This document shows, piece after piece, positions 1-8,706 of a DNA stretch of 64,000 nucleotides (position 1 is its first letter; each line of letters opens with the position of its first letter). The notes beneath the pieces are model-generated. The model saw only the letters and a list, made by a program, of their open reading frames with translations. It was not told the DNA's origin and ran no database searches. The stretch spans positions 310,001 through 374,000 of the forward strand of contig JAIQFS010000001.1 of NCBI GenBank assembly GCA_020073145.1, read 5' to 3'. Source of the stretch: Terriglobia bacterium (GTDB lineage Bacteria; Acidobacteriota; Terriglobia; Bryobacterales; Bryobacteraceae). The position numbers and the translations under genes were made by a program.

Positions 1-1
1 C

Positions 2-193
2 CCGAGGTACTACCGGCCCGCGGAAGTGGACGATCTGCGCGCCGATGCCTCCAAGGCGCACCGCGTTTTGGGATGGCGGCCTCGCGTGAGCTTTCCGGAG
101 CTGGTCCGCATGATGGTCGATGCCGATCTGGCGGCGCTCGAGCGCAAGCTCAAGGGCGGCATGGAAGCCGTGGCCCTCACCAAGGAACGGTAG
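2..193 (+). CDS. gmd: GDP-mannose 4,6-dehydratase, C-terminal end (partial)
   Basis: The window opens inside a reading frame of 63 codons ending in TAG at 191-193. It reads [13 protein letters not shown], then [15 protein letters not shown], then [11 protein letters not shown]. This matches the conserved tail of GDP-D-mannose 4,6-dehydratase, the short-chain dehydrogenase/reductase that makes GDP-4-keto-6-deoxymannose in the cytoplasm. The next gene, three bases downstream, is the enzyme of the following step, which supports the call. The catalytic part lies upstream of the window and cannot be checked. Confidence 0.88.
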   Translation, partial: PRYYRPAEVDDLRADASKAHRVLGWRPRVSFPELVRMMVDADLAALERKLKGGMEAVALTKER

Positions 194-196
194 GCG

Positions 197-1174
197 ATGG
201 AGGGAAACGCCAGTCCCGCCAAGCTCGATCTCCGGCCGCGGCGCATTCTGGTCACCGGCGGCGGCGGGTTTCTCGGGTCCCACTTGGTGGAGCGCCTCCG
301 CCAGCACGGATGCCAACATGTGGCCGCGCCGCGCAAGCGGGACTTCGACCTGACGAATGCCGATGCCATCGAGCGCCTCTTTGCCGAATCCCGGCCCGAG
401 GTGGTCATCCACGCGGCCGCTTCGGTGGGCGGCATCGGCGCGAACCGCGAAAACCCAGGGCGCTTCTTTTACGAAAATGCCATCATGGGCATCCAGTTGA
501 TCGAGGCTTGCCGCCGCCACAAGGTCGAAAAGACCGTCGTGCTGGGCACCATCTGCGCCTATCCCAAGTTCACCCCCGTGCCCTTTCGGGAAGATGCCCT
601 CTGGGATGGGTACCCGGAAGAAACCAACGCCCCGTACGGCATCGCCAAAAAGGCTCTGCTGGTGCAATGTCAGGGATACCGGCAACAATACGGAATGAAC
701 GCCGTCTTCCTGCTGCCCGTGAACCTGTACGGACCGCGTGACAACTTCGATTTGAACTCTTCGCACGTGATCCCGGCGCTGATTCGCAAGTGCGTGGAAG
801 CGCAGGATCGCGGAGCCGTGGAAATCACGCTGTGGGGGGACGGCTCGCCCACCCGCGAGTTCCTGTATGTGGAAGACGCCGCGGAAGCCATCGTCATGGC
901 CACCGAGTCGTACAACCACGCGGACCCGGTGAACCTCGGAAGCGGAGAGGAAATCCCCATTCGCCGTTTAGCCGAAAAAATTGCCGCGCTCACCGGCTTC
1001 ACCGGCCGGATGGTCTGGGACACCGCCAAGCCCAATGGACAGCCGCGCCGCTGCCTGGACGTGAGCCGCGCGGCCCTCGAGTTCGGCTTCCGCGCGCGCA
1101 CCGGTCTGGACGCCGGCCTGCGCGCGACGCTCGATTGGTACCGAAGCCATCGGGCGGCGCCACTGGTCGTCTGA
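197..1174 (+). CDS. fcl: GDP-L-fucose synthase
   Basis: This 325-residue extended short-chain dehydrogenase has the NADP-binding GGGGFLG turn at residues 21-27 and the catalytic YxxxK pair (Tyr147, Lys151) in NAPYGIAKK. The GTICAYP stretch (117-123) corresponds to the Ser/Thr-Cys region of GDP-4-keto-6-deoxymannose epimerase-reductases. It converts the product of gmd to GDP-L-fucose for surface polysaccharide. The ATG lies 3 nt after the gmd stop, so the two are surely cotranscribed. The length is normal for the family. The gene ends only 13 nt from the convergent TauE-like gene. Confidence 0.93.
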   Translation: MEGNASPAKLDLRPRRILVTGGGGFLGSHLVERLRQHGCQHVAAPRKRDFDLTNADAIERLFAESRPEVVIHAAASVGGIGANRENPGRFFYENAIMGIQLIEACRRHKVEKTVVLGTICAYPKFTPVPFREDALWDGYPEETNAPYGIAKKALLVQCQGYRQQYGMNAVFLLPVNLYGPRDNFDLNSSHVIPALIRKCVEAQDRGAVEITLWGDGSPTREFLYVEDAAEAIVMATESYNHADPVNLGSGEEIPIRRLAEKIAALTGFTGRMVWDTAKPNGQPRRCLDVSRAALEFGFRARTGLDAGLRATLDWYRSHRAAPLVV

Positions 1175-1187
1175 TCGACCGCGCGTC

Positions 1188-1925
1188 TCAGGCCCGCGCC
1201 GCCTGGAATAAGAGCGCCGCCCCGAGCAGGACCAGCGCCACATGGACATAAAGCAGGAATCGCGGTCCGTCCAAACGCCGGTTGAGGGCGCGGCCGAGCA
1301 CGATGGCTCCCAGGACCACGGGCAAGGAATACAGGTAATACCGGCTGACTTGCACCGTCCAGTATCCGGTCACCCAGTAGCCGCCCATCACCGCCATGCT
1401 GGCCGGCAAGAAGTAACCTTGCAGGGTGGCCCGGAAGTGAATGGGAGACCATTTCCGGAGGGAGCCGTAAATCACTAGCGGCGGCCCGTTCATGCCGTAG
1501 GCGCCGCCCAGGATGCCGGCCCCAAAGCCAAACAGCCACGCCAGCCGGTCATTGCGCAATTCCTCGCGCCCCGGATTCGCGAGGAAGTACACCGAGAAGG
1601 CGATAATCACCACTCCCAGGATGGCTTTCACCAACCCTTCCGACGCGGTCTTCAACAAGACGAGGCCGAGCGGGATGCCGAGCACCGTCGAAAGCACCAG
1701 CCGGCCGGCGCTGCCCGCATGCACCTTCCGCCAGTCTTCGATCATCACGATGCCGGCAACTGTGATCGAGACCAGTGCCGCCACCGGCGCCGCGACCTCA
1801 ACCGGCATCAGTAGTGCGAGCAGGGGTACCGCGAACAAAGCCTCGCCGAATCCAAAGGTCGAACGAATGAGGGTGGCGAGGAACAGAACGGCGGGGACGG
1901 CCAGCGTGGCGATGGAGAGACTCAT
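1188..1925 (-). CDS. TauE/SafE-family membrane permease
   Basis: A 245-residue, almost entirely hydrophobic protein with about seven to eight predicted membrane segments. It shows the two-repeat layout of the TauE/SafE (DUF81) family, with the repeated glycine-rich turns [13 protein letters not shown] near residues 25-37 and [15 protein letters not shown] near 140-155. Members export sulfite, sulfoacetate or other small anions, but the substrate cannot be read from sequence. Its ATG overlaps the mnmE stop by 4 nt (1922-1925), so it is the last gene of the rpmH-to-mnmE transcription unit. Nothing nearby hints at sulfur metabolism. Confidence 0.85.
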   Translation of the reverse strand: MSLSIATLAVPAVLFLATLIRSTFGFGEALFAVPLLALLMPVEVAAPVAALVSITVAGIVMIEDWRKVHAGSAGRLVLSTVLGIPLGLVLLKTASEGLVKAILGVVIIAFSVYFLANPGREELRNDRLAWLFGFGAGILGGAYGMNGPPLVIYGSLRKWSPIHFRATLQGYFLPASMAVMGGYWVTGYWTVQVSRYYLYSLPVVLGAIVLGRALNRRLDGPRFLLYVHVALVLLGAALLFQAARA

Positions 1926-3274
1926 TTGCCGATGCAGAAGGTGGAGAAGATCCGGTTCAGGATATCATCCGCGGTGGTGGCGCCGGTGATCGCGTCCATG
2001 GGGCGCAGCGCGGCGTACAGGTCGAGCAGCAGCATTTCGTGTGGGGTGCCCGAGCCGGCGGCATCCCGCACCTTTTCCAGATACTGGACGCACTCGCGCA
2101 GCAGTTGCTCGTGACGAAGGCTGGTGATGAAGCCGGTCTCCTGCTCCCATGCGCCCTGGGGCGCGACCGCTTCGAGGATCGCTTCCCGCAGCTGCGGTAT
2201 GCCCGCGCCGGAGCGCGCCGAAACCTGGATGACGGCTGCCGGAGCGTCGGGAGCGTGCGGCAAGTCGCTCTTATTCCCCGCCACGAGGCACCGGCCTTGC
2301 GTGCCGGCCCGGTCGATCAGCGCGCGGTCTTCAACCCCGGCGGGTTGCGAAAGGTCGACCACCACCAGGGTCAAGTCGGCGTCGGCCATGGCCTGGTAGC
2401 TGCGCTCGATGCCGAGCGTCTCCACCCGTTCGGTGGATTCGCGGATGCCGGCGGTGTCGTAGAGTTTCACCGGGATGCCGCCGATGGCGGCGGTTTCCGA
2501 AACCACATCGCGCGTGGTGCCCGGAATCTCGGTGACGATGGCGCGTTCCCGCTCCAACAGCGCATTGAACAGACTGCTCTTGCCGACGTTGGGCCGCCCG
2601 ACGATGGCCAGCGTCAGGCCGCTATGCACCAGGTTGCCGTAGCGGAAGCTGGCGGCGAGCTGCTGGACGCCCACAAAAACGGGTTCGATCCGGCGCAGAA
2701 TCTCGGAAGCCGGCGCCACGCTGACATCGTCTTCGGCGAAGTCGATGCCGGCTTCGAGCAGCGCGATCAGTTCCACCAGTTGCTCCTTGAGGGGGGCCAC
2801 TCGGCGCGAAACCGACCCGCCGGCCTGCTGCGCCGCGATGCGCGCCTGATACAGCGTGGTGGCTTCGATGAGGTCGCGCACGGCTTCCGCTTGCGGCAGG
2901 TCGATACGGCCGTTCAGATAGGCGCGTAGCGTGAACTCGCCCGGATTGGCCAGGCGCGCGCCCGCCTCCAGCGCCCGCTCCACGGCAAACCGGAGCACCA
3001 CCGGCGCGCCGTGGCAGCTGACTTCGACGACGTCTTCAGCCGTGTATGAGCGCGGCTTCTCAAAAAAGGTCGCGAGCACTTCATCGACCACGCGGCCTTC
3101 GCGGTCTACCAGGAGGGCCCGGCGCGCCTGCCATGGCTGCCAGCCGGTTCCCCTGGGGAATTGCAACAGCGTTTCCGCGATGGAGCGTGCCTGCGAGCCG
3201 GAGATTCGGATGACGCCCAAACCTCCACGGCCCGGAGGTGTCGAGAGGGCGACGATGGTGTCGGCAACAGGCAA
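1922..3274 (-). CDS. mnmE: tRNA uridine-5-carboxymethylaminomethyl modification GTPase MnmE
   Basis: 450 residues, the usual length. The N-terminal tetrahydrofolate-binding domain begins [15 protein letters not shown]. The central helical domain carries an inserted G domain with P-loop GRPNVGKSS at 226-234, the switch PGTTRD and NKSD. The protein ends in FCIGK, the conserved C-terminal CxGK with the catalytic Cys. With MnmG it installs the cmnm5 group on the wobble uridine of several tRNAs. It sits directly after jag (3-nt gap), the standard rpmH-rnpA-yidD-yidC-jag-mnmE order of many bacteria. Confidence 0.97.
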   Translation of the reverse strand: MPVADTIVALSTPPGRGGLGVIRISGSQARSIAETLLQFPRGTGWQPWQARRALLVDREGRVVDEVLATFFEKPRSYTAEDVVEVSCHGAPVVLRFAVERALEAGARLANPGEFTLRAYLNGRIDLPQAEAVRDLIEATTLYQARIAAQQAGGSVSRRVAPLKEQLVELIALLEAGIDFAEDDVSVAPASEILRRIEPVFVGVQQLAASFRYGNLVHSGLTLAIVGRPNVGKSSLFNALLERERAIVTEIPGTTRDVVSETAAIGGIPVKLYDTAGIRESTERVETLGIERSYQAMADADLTLVVVDLSQPAGVEDRALIDRAGTQGRCLVAGNKSDLPHAPDAPAAVIQVSARSGAGIPQLREAILEAVAPQGAWEQETGFITSLRHEQLLRECVQYLEKVRDAAGSGTPHEMLLLDLYAALRPMDAITGATTADDILNRIFSTFCIGK

Positions 3275-3277
3275 TGC

Positions 3278-3898
3278 TCAGCGGCGGGCGTCGCGCCGTG
3301 GGCCATCCCGCCGGGGGCCATCGCGACGCGGACCATCGCGCCGCGGGCCGCCTGGGCCGCGCCGGAATTCGGTCGACGGCGGTAGCTCGGGCAGGCTGGC
3401 CATCCCGGCCGGATAGACCACCACCTGCCGCGCCGGGCCAGAGCCTGCGCTCTCGCTGCGCACCGCGGTCTCGCCGCGCAACGCCAGATGGATCACGCGA
3501 CGCTCACGGCTATTCATGGGGTTGAAGCGGAACGGAACTCCGGTTCGTTTCACCTTGTCGGCCGCCGTGGTCGCGCTGAGGCGCAGCTCTTCGATCCGCA
3601 GCAGGCGGTAGTCGTTGGCGTCGAACGAAATCCGCGAGTGGTCCTCGGAGGGGACCCGCAGCGCCTCCATGGTCACGTGCTCCAGCGCCAGCAGCAGTTC
3701 GGCCCGGTTCGCCAGCAGTTGGTCGACGTCGGCGCCGGTGAATTTCACCACCACGTCAGGCGTCTCGAAATCGTCGGTCGCCGGCTCGGCATCGTGCACC
3801 TGGTACTGCACGTGAAATCCCCCGTTGTGGAGGACCGGGCGCAAAAATCCGCCGATCCGGTCGCCTATCGAAGCCACGCTATACTTTCGTTCAGTCAC
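3278..3898 (-). CDS. jag: Jag / KhpB-type KH-R3H RNA-binding protein
   Basis: 206 residues starting at a GTG two bases after the yidC stop. The middle fits a KH domain (DVVVKFTGADVDQLL and following). The R3H signature is clear around residues 130-150, where PMNSRERRVIHLAL contains the Arg and His that name the domain. The last 30 or so residues are unusual: a low-complexity tail of R-R-D-G-P units ending in RRDARR, encoded by imperfect 12-nt repeats at about 3289-3345. A basic RGG/RDG-like tail would add nonspecific RNA binding. Jag/KhpB proteins act as global RNA chaperones; the function here is inferred from family and context. Confidence 0.9.
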   Translation of the reverse strand: MTERKYSVASIGDRIGGFLRPVLHNGGFHVQYQVHDAEPATDDFETPDVVVKFTGADVDQLLANRAELLLALEHVTMEALRVPSEDHSRISFDANDYRLLRIEELRLSATTAADKVKRTGVPFRFNPMNSRERRVIHLALRGETAVRSESAGSGPARQVVVYPAGMASLPELPPSTEFRRGPGGPRRDGPRRDGPRRDGPRRDARR

Positions 3899-3900
3899 GA

Positions 3901-5637
3901 CTATTTCCTGCCGATCTTTTTCTTGGGCGCCGGCTGCACCGAACGGACGGCCTCCTGGGCGGTCTCGGTGCGGTTAAAAAACCACTGCTGCCCCATGCTG
4001 ACCAGGTTGCCGGTCAAGTAGTATAACACCAGACCGCTGGGGAAATTGTAGAACATAAATCCGAAAATCAACGGCATGAACATCATCATGCGCTGCTGGT
4101 TGGGATCCGCGCTCGGTGTCGGCATCATCTTCTGCGTCAGAAACTGCGTGATGATCATGGCAACGGGCAGAATCTTGATCGGCAGGTGCTCCGGCTGCGA
4201 CAGGTCGGTCACCCACAGCCAGCTCGCCCCGCGCATCTCCACCGCCACCTGGAACACTTTATAGAACGGAATGATGAGCAGCAGTGAGATCACCGTCGGC
4301 AGGCAGCCCCCCATGGGATTGACGCCATGTTTCTTGTACAGATCCATGGTCTCCTGCTGCTGCTCCGTCTTCTTCGGATCGTTGAACTTCAGGTTCTTGT
4401 ATTTGGAGTTGATGACGTCGATCTGCGGCTTGAGCGCCTGCATCTTGCGCATCGATTTCATGCTCGAGATGCGGATCGGGAACAGAACCATGTAAATGAG
4501 GATCGTGACCAGGACGATCGACCATCCGAAATTGTGCACGAACGCGTCATTGACAAAATTGGTGATGAGAAACAGCGGCTTGGCCAGGATGGAGAGCCAG
4601 CCGAAGTCCACCACGGCTTCCAGCTTCGGGTTGATGCCCTTGAGCACGTCCAGATCTTTGGGCCCCACAAACAGAGACAAGGCGCTGGCCGTGCCGGCGG
4701 AGATCGCCGCGCCCGGAAACGCGGCCGGCTTCTCTTCCAGTGCCGTCGCCACGGTATCGCTGAAAACGGTCTCCTGCATGGAGCTTCCGCCTTCCCGCAG
4801 AAAAACCGCCGCGAAGTATGTATCGGCAATGCCGGCGAACGTGTAATCGCCCGAGGAGGTGACCGGACCGTCCTTGGCGGTCTTGGCGTTCTGCTCCACC
4901 AGCTTGTTGTCGGCCGCGTTGAAGTAGAGCGCCCGCTGCGCGGCCGAAGGATTGGCGATCGTGAGATCGCCGAAGCCGCCGCGCCACGCAATCATGCTGG
5001 GGATCGGCCGCCCGTCCACCGTCACCTGAAACTTCACCTCTGAAACGTACTTGTTCTTTTGGAAGCGGAAGGACTTGCGGACCGTCGTGGGGCCATTCGT
5101 GTATTCGAACGCGATGCCCAGCCCGTCGGCGTCGGGCGTCTGCTTGTAATACGTCCAGTTGACGTTCTCGGCGGGTTTCTCGGCCGGAAAGTACAGGGAG
5201 AACGGCCACTCCATCTTGGCCGCCGAATTCATCAAATCGAGCGGCTTGCCGTCGTTGCCACGGTATTTCTTGAGCAGCCAGCTGCGCACCGTGGCGCCCT
5301 GGTTGTTGAACGCGATGCGATACAGGTCGGTATCGATAATGTACGGCGGCTGAGCCTGTTGCGGCGTTGCCGACGCCGACGCCGCCGGCCGTGCGGCGGG
5401 CTGCTGCGGAGCAGGCGCCGCGGCGGTCGCCGGAGCCGGAGCCGGAGCCGGTGCCGCCGGTGCGGCCGCCGCCGGGGTCTTCTTGGTCGGAGCCGGCGGC
5501 GGGCTCTTGTAGAAATAGGGCGTCAGGAACATCACCGCGCCCATCAACAGGAAGGCGAGCAGCAGCCGCACTTCCATCGACATTTCTTTCGGCGTTTCCG
5601 CCGCGTCTTTGTTACCGCCGTTTACGGACTGGGACAT
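3901..5637 (-). CDS. yidC: Membrane protein insertase YidC
   Basis: 578 residues. An N-terminal membrane anchor at about 22-42 is followed by an Ala/Pro-rich linker (about 45-95) and a large periplasmic beta-sandwich (about 97-345). The C-terminal 60-kDa inner-membrane-protein core holds about five membrane helices and contains the conserved GGCLPTVISLLLIIPFYKVF region. The tail is basic (KKKIGRK), as in ribosome-binding YidC proteins. It inserts and folds inner-membrane proteins with or without SecYEG. The periplasmic domain indicates the Gram-negative form. It lies between yidD and jag, the usual place. Confidence 0.97.
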   Translation of the reverse strand: MSQSVNGGNKDAAETPKEMSMEVRLLLAFLLMGAVMFLTPYFYKSPPPAPTKKTPAAAAPAAPAPAPAPATAAAPAPQQPAARPAASASATPQQAQPPYIIDTDLYRIAFNNQGATVRSWLLKKYRGNDGKPLDLMNSAAKMEWPFSLYFPAEKPAENVNWTYYKQTPDADGLGIAFEYTNGPTTVRKSFRFQKNKYVSEVKFQVTVDGRPIPSMIAWRGGFGDLTIANPSAAQRALYFNAADNKLVEQNAKTAKDGPVTSSGDYTFAGIADTYFAAVFLREGGSSMQETVFSDTVATALEEKPAAFPGAAISAGTASALSLFVGPKDLDVLKGINPKLEAVVDFGWLSILAKPLFLITNFVNDAFVHNFGWSIVLVTILIYMVLFPIRISSMKSMRKMQALKPQIDVINSKYKNLKFNDPKKTEQQQETMDLYKKHGVNPMGGCLPTVISLLLIIPFYKVFQVAVEMRGASWLWVTDLSQPEHLPIKILPVAMIITQFLTQKMMPTPSADPNQQRMMMFMPLIFGFMFYNFPSGLVLYYLTGNLVSMGQQWFFNRTETAQEAVRSVQPAPKKKIGRK

Positions 5638-5666
5638 TCTGCAATACCGTCAAGCGTCTTGGGCGC

Positions 5667-5861
5667 TTAGGACACTGGATCGAAACCGCCCGCGTGCCAC
5701 GGGTGGCACTTCAACAGCCGGCGCAACCCCTTCCCCACGCCCCTCGCAACGCCATGGCGTTCCACCGCCTGGCGCATATACTCCGAACACGTCGGATAGA
5801 AGCGGCACGCTGGAGGCAGCACCCTCGACAGGGTCGCCTGGTACAGGCGAAGCGCCCCCAC
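5667..5861 (-). CDS. yidD: Membrane protein insertion efficiency factor YidD
   Basis: Small protein of about 64 residues with the family core CRFYPTCSEYM, then AVERHG, then a basic stretch, then KCHPWHAGGFDPVS at the end. YidD assists YidC-dependent membrane insertion at the inner membrane. I place the start at GTG 5861-5859, which shares its first G with the rnpA stop (TAGTG), a classic stop-restart arrangement. In-frame codons farther upstream (LQW) are also family-like, so a non-ATG start slightly upstream inside rnpA is possible. It sits 29 nt before yidC. Confidence 0.88.
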   Translation of the reverse strand: MGALRLYQATLSRVLPPACRFYPTCSEYMRQAVERHGVARGVGKGLRRLLKCHPWHAGGFDPVS

Positions 5862-6205
5862 TACGAGCCACTGCAGCGGAGAAACAGACGCTCCACTTCC
5901 TTCTGCAGTTCCGTCATGGGAGCTTGCAGCGCTCGGAGCCGCGGATTGATGACGATGGACCACTGGGGATTCAGCCGATCGAGAGCGCCGCGGACCGCTT
6001 CCCGCAGCCGCCGCTTGATGCGATTGCGAACCACGGCCTTCCCGATCGCGCGGGGGACCGTAAAACCGATTCGCGGACCGCTGGCCTCCGCCTCCCGCAC
6101 GCAAAAGGCCGCAAAGCAAGGGCTCGTAAACCGGCTACCCTTGTCATAGACCCTTCGGAAGTCTTGCGATCGCAGCAGACGAACACGTTTTGGAAAACCA
6201 GCGAT
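5861..6205 (-). CDS. rnpA: Ribonuclease P protein component, probable ATC start
   Basis: The frame encodes FPKRVRLLRSQDF, RRVYDKGSRF, GPRIGFTVPRAIGKAVVRNR and IKRRLREAV, the full RnpA fold with the RNR motif that binds the catalytic P RNA. Together they process pre-tRNA 5' ends. A conventional caller would begin at GTG 6100 and lose the conserved N-terminal third. Between the rpmH stop (6214-6212, same frame) and 6100 there is no ATG, GTG or TTG. ATC at 6205-6203 lies 9 nt after GAGAGG and gives 114 residues, the normal size. I therefore propose an ATC start; CTG at 6178 or 6175 is the alternative, and a sequencing error the trivial explanation. Confidence 0.85.
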   Translation of the reverse strand: MAGFPKRVRLLRSQDFRRVYDKGSRFTSPCFAAFCVREAEASGPRIGFTVPRAIGKAVVRNRIKRRLREAVRGALDRLNPQWSIVINPRLRALQAPMTELQKEVERLFLRCSGS

Positions 6206-6211
6206 GGAACA

Positions 6212-6361
6212 CTACCTCTCGGAACTGACCGTGAGCTTCTTGCGCCCCCGGGCGCGGCGCCGCGACAGCACCGCACGGCCGTCCTGGGTCTTCATGCGAG
6301 TGCGGAAACCGTGCGTTTTGGCGCGCCGGCGATTATTGGGTTGAAACGTACGCTTCGGCAT
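6212..6361 (-). CDS. rpmH: 50S ribosomal protein L34
   Basis: A 49-residue, very basic protein beginning [13 protein letters not shown]. It continues with the diagnostic HGFRTRMKT and ends [14 protein letters not shown], a textbook L34 of the large ribosomal subunit. The ATG at 6361-6359 lies about 17 nt downstream of a promoter -10 box. It heads the rpmH-rnpA-yidD-yidC-jag-mnmE unit. dnaA and oriC, often next to rpmH, are not visible in the flanking DNA here. Confidence 0.96.
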   Translation of the reverse strand: MPKRTFQPNNRRRAKTHGFRTRMKTQDGRAVLSRRRARGRKKLTVSSER

Positions 6362-6377
6362 TCTTGTTCAACTATTT

Positions 6378-6406
6378 AGTATAAAGCAGGCGGCGAGAAC
6401 CAGCAA
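6378..6406 (-). promoter_or_regulatory. Putative sigma-70 promoter of the rpmH-rnpA-yidD-yidC-jag-mnmE unit
   Basis: On the minus strand, TTGCTG (6406-6401) is followed by a 17-nt spacer and TATACT (6383-6378), ending about 16 nt before the rpmH ATG. Spacing is ideal and the -10 box matches five of six. The 246 nt between rpmH and the next gene hold nothing else I recognise. Confidence 0.5.
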
Positions 6407-6607
6407 ATCGGGTCGGACGGTAGGATCGCTGAAGTGGGCCAAAGGACGTGGCAGCCCAAGTCGCCCCCGCGCTCTGAGCTGCCATTCCCGAACGAACATC
6501 GCCAGTGATGCTTGCTGGCCGAAACTAGAGTACGACTGCCGGCGCCGCCTGGCAATACACGCTTTGGTTATAAGCAGGAAAACCGGCTGGACGAACCATC
6601 GGGGGAA

Positions 6608-7033
6608 TCACGCCGACGGTAGAGCCGCCGGCACGGCCCGGACTCCGGCCGTCGCAACCAGGGGTAAATCCGTGGTTTCCGGCGGAAGTTCCTCGCCTTG
6701 GCTCAACGGCAGTTCCTCTTGCATCCACCCGGTAATGGGAATGTTCCTCAGGTAGAGGCGCTCCTGGGTAATGACGGTAATCTCTACTCCCGTCGGTCCG
6801 GGAACGCGTCGCACAAAGCGCCGCCGCTCCATGCGCAGCTCGGCCAGTAGCTCCTCCACCCCCGGACGGCGGGCTTCGCACTCGCCCTCCACTTTCGCCA
6901 CCGCCGTCTGGTAGTGGGCCGTGAGTACCTGGAGCCGGGCCTGCATCAGGAGCCAAACTAAATACGCTGCCCCCACGGCTACCAGTCCGGGCAGAACAAT
7001 CCAAAAGACTAGTTCGGTCGCGAAGGTTGTCAC
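6608..7033 (-). CDS. Hypothetical membrane-anchored protein
   Basis: Not recognised. From GTG 7033 it would be 141 residues: a membrane segment at about 8-30, a charged helical stretch (ECEARRPGVEELLAELRMERRRF), then a short beta-like region (VEITVITQERLYLRNIP) and a Pro/Ala-rich end. The GTG has AGGG 5 nt upstream. A longer version starting at TTG 7108 would overlap the divergent HAD gene start, so the shorter one is preferred. The fold suggests an N-terminal anchor with a cytoplasmic or periplasmic coiled coil. Confidence 0.55.
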   Translation of the reverse strand: MTTFATELVFWIVLPGLVAVGAAYLVWLLMQARLQVLTAHYQTAVAKVEGECEARRPGVEELLAELRMERRRFVRRVPGPTGVEITVITQERLYLRNIPITGWMQEELPLSQGEELPPETTDLPLVATAGVRAVPAALPSA

Positions 7034-7107
7034 GATTACCCTATCGGCGGTAACGGGTGGCGGAATTAGTGGGTTGCCGCGTAGAACGTCCTCTAAAATG
7101 GAGAACA

Positions 7108-7902
7108 ATGATGACTTCTCTAGGGTTGCAGGCGATTCTGTTCGACATGGACGGGGTCCTCTACAATGCCGAGGAACCGATCGCCGGCGCCGCCGAGGCG
7201 CTTCGTTGGGTGGGCGCGCAGGGGATCCCCCACCTGTTTGTGACCAATACCAGCTCGCGCGGCCGGGCGGTCCTCGTCGACAAATTGCGCCGGTTCGGAA
7301 TCCCGGCAGGGGAAGATCTCATCCTCAACCCGGGCGTCACCACGGCCGCCTGGCTGCGCTCTCAGCCGCCCGGAACGGTGGCGCTTTTTGTGCGCCCCGC
7401 CGCTCGCGCCGACTTTGCGGGCCTGTCCCTGTTGCCGGACGACGCGGAGTCTGGCGCGGCCTACGTGGTGGTGGGCGACCTCGGGGAAGCGTGGGACTAC
7501 CGTACCCTCAACCGGGCGTTCCGCCTGCTGATCCACAATCCCGAGGCCCGGCTGATCGCTCTGGGGATGACCCGATTTTGGCACACTCCGGAGGGTCTCG
7601 CGCTGGATGTCGCGCCCTTCATTGTGGCGCTGGAGCACGCCACCGGGCGCAAGGCCCTCGTCTTAGGCAAGCCCGCCGCGGCCTTCTTCCGCGCCGCCGC
7701 CGAGCGTTTGGGGCTGCCTCCCGCCGCCGTGATGATGGTGGGGGACGACATTCAGACCGACATCGCCGGAGCGCAAGCTGCCGGGATGAAAGCTGCGCTG
7801 GTGAAAACTGGCAAGTTCCGCCCGTCCGATCTGAACGGCGGCGTGAAACCGGACTGGCTCTTGGAATCGGTGGCCCAGTTGCCCCGCTGCTGGAGCGCCT
7901 AA
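7108..7902 (+). CDS. HAD-superfamily (class IIA, NagD-like) phosphatase
   Basis: 264 residues with HAD motif I at FDMDGVLYN (nucleophile Asp13, acid Asp15), motif II Thr in FVTNTSS, Lys in LVLGKPAA and motif IV GDDIQTDIAGA. The cap between motifs II and III is of the C2 type, as in NagD/AraL and the eukaryotic LHPP/HDHD2 phosphatases. A cytoplasmic sugar- or nucleotide-phosphate phosphatase is likely, but the substrate cannot be assigned. ATG 7108 and ATG 7111 are both usable. Its 3' end overlaps the convergent response-regulator gene by 4 nt. Confidence 0.85.
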   Translation: MMTSLGLQAILFDMDGVLYNAEEPIAGAAEALRWVGAQGIPHLFVTNTSSRGRAVLVDKLRRFGIPAGEDLILNPGVTTAAWLRSQPPGTVALFVRPAARADFAGLSLLPDDAESGAAYVVVGDLGEAWDYRTLNRAFRLLIHNPEARLIALGMTRFWHTPEGLALDVAPFIVALEHATGRKALVLGKPAAAFFRAAAERLGLPPAAVMMVGDDIQTDIAGAQAAGMKAALVKTGKFRPSDLNGGVKPDWLLESVAQLPRCWSA

Positions 7903-8600
7903 ACCGGCTGGGCGATATCGACGCCGAGACCCACTCGCTCGAGCAGTTCGCGGGCGTGCCGCGCGTCCGCTTCCGCGACGAACAGGCCGTACGTCAGCTG
8001 CGCTTGCTCCTTTGGGCGAAACGCGTAATCGAGTCCCGCTGCCCGCAACGCCGCCGAATGCGCGGCCGCGATCGAAAAGGCGGCTCCCGTGTTCCGGTAG
8101 CCCATGATCTCCACAGTGCCCCCTGCGATCGCGTCGGACGCCTCCATCAGGCGGTCCCAGGCAAATGTGGATTCCCCCATGGCCGCGATTGTATCAGCGT
8201 GCGCGTCCGTTTGCGCCGGTTCCGGCCCCAACAATCGTCCGACGCGCTCGACCAGATCCCGCACGTCGAAAGGTTTGAGCAGGACGCGGTCGGGTGAACG
8301 GCGGCTGATGCTCTCGATGGCGACGCTGGACGAATATCCGGAGATGTACAGAATCTTCATGCCGGGCCGCTCGCGCTCCAGTTCGGCGGCCAAGTCCAGC
8401 CCGCTCATCCCCGGCATCACCATGTCAATCACGGCAAGGTCCACCGAAAGGGGCTCGGCCTGAAATACGGCCAAACCATGCGGCGCGCTCCCCGCTTCCA
8501 ATACCAGAAATCCGCTGTCGGCTAGGGTACGCGTCATCAGCCGGCGCAGCGCGCCGTTGTCTTCCACCACCAGAATCGTCGGTTGTGGGCTGCTGGCCAT
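7899..8600 (-). CDS. Response regulator with unusual C-terminal domain
   Basis: Residues about 8-125 form a receiver domain: acidic pair in VVEDNG, phosphoacceptor Asp59 in AVIDMVMPGMSG, and the conserved Lys in LLKPFD near 108. The remaining 100 or so residues (from about MGESTFAWDRL to the end) are not a DNA-binding, GGDEF or HD-GYP output domain I can name. They contain an alpha/beta stretch around EIMGYRNTGAAF and YGLFVAEADARHARELLERVG. No sensor kinase is adjacent, so this is an orphan regulator. The output may be protein-protein. Confidence 0.8.
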   Translation of the reverse strand: MASSPQPTILVVEDNGALRRLMTRTLADSGFLVLEAGSAPHGLAVFQAEPLSVDLAVIDMVMPGMSGLDLAAELERERPGMKILYISGYSSSVAIESISRRSPDRVLLKPFDVRDLVERVGRLLGPEPAQTDAHADTIAAMGESTFAWDRLMEASDAIAGGTVEIMGYRNTGAAFSIAAAHSAALRAAGLDYAFRPKEQAQLTYGLFVAEADARHARELLERVGLGVDIAQPV

Positions 8601-8706
8601 TTCGGTATTCGGCTCTCCTTAGAGTACACAATTGCGACGTCCTTGGGTTACGGGGGTGGGTTCTGCCGATTTGAGGATCTTCCGAGGGAGTACGTTGCTC
8701 GGACGA

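Noticed and set aside
5971-6276. Minus-strand 101-codon frame overlapping rnpA and rpmH
   Set aside because: Not homologous to anything recognisable. The conserved RnpA and L34 residues lie in a different frame, so a Thermus-style overlapping rnpA is not the explanation here.
6362-6607. oriC/DnaA-box cluster next to rpmH
   Set aside because: No TTATCCACA-like boxes were evident in the gap and dnaA is not adjacent.
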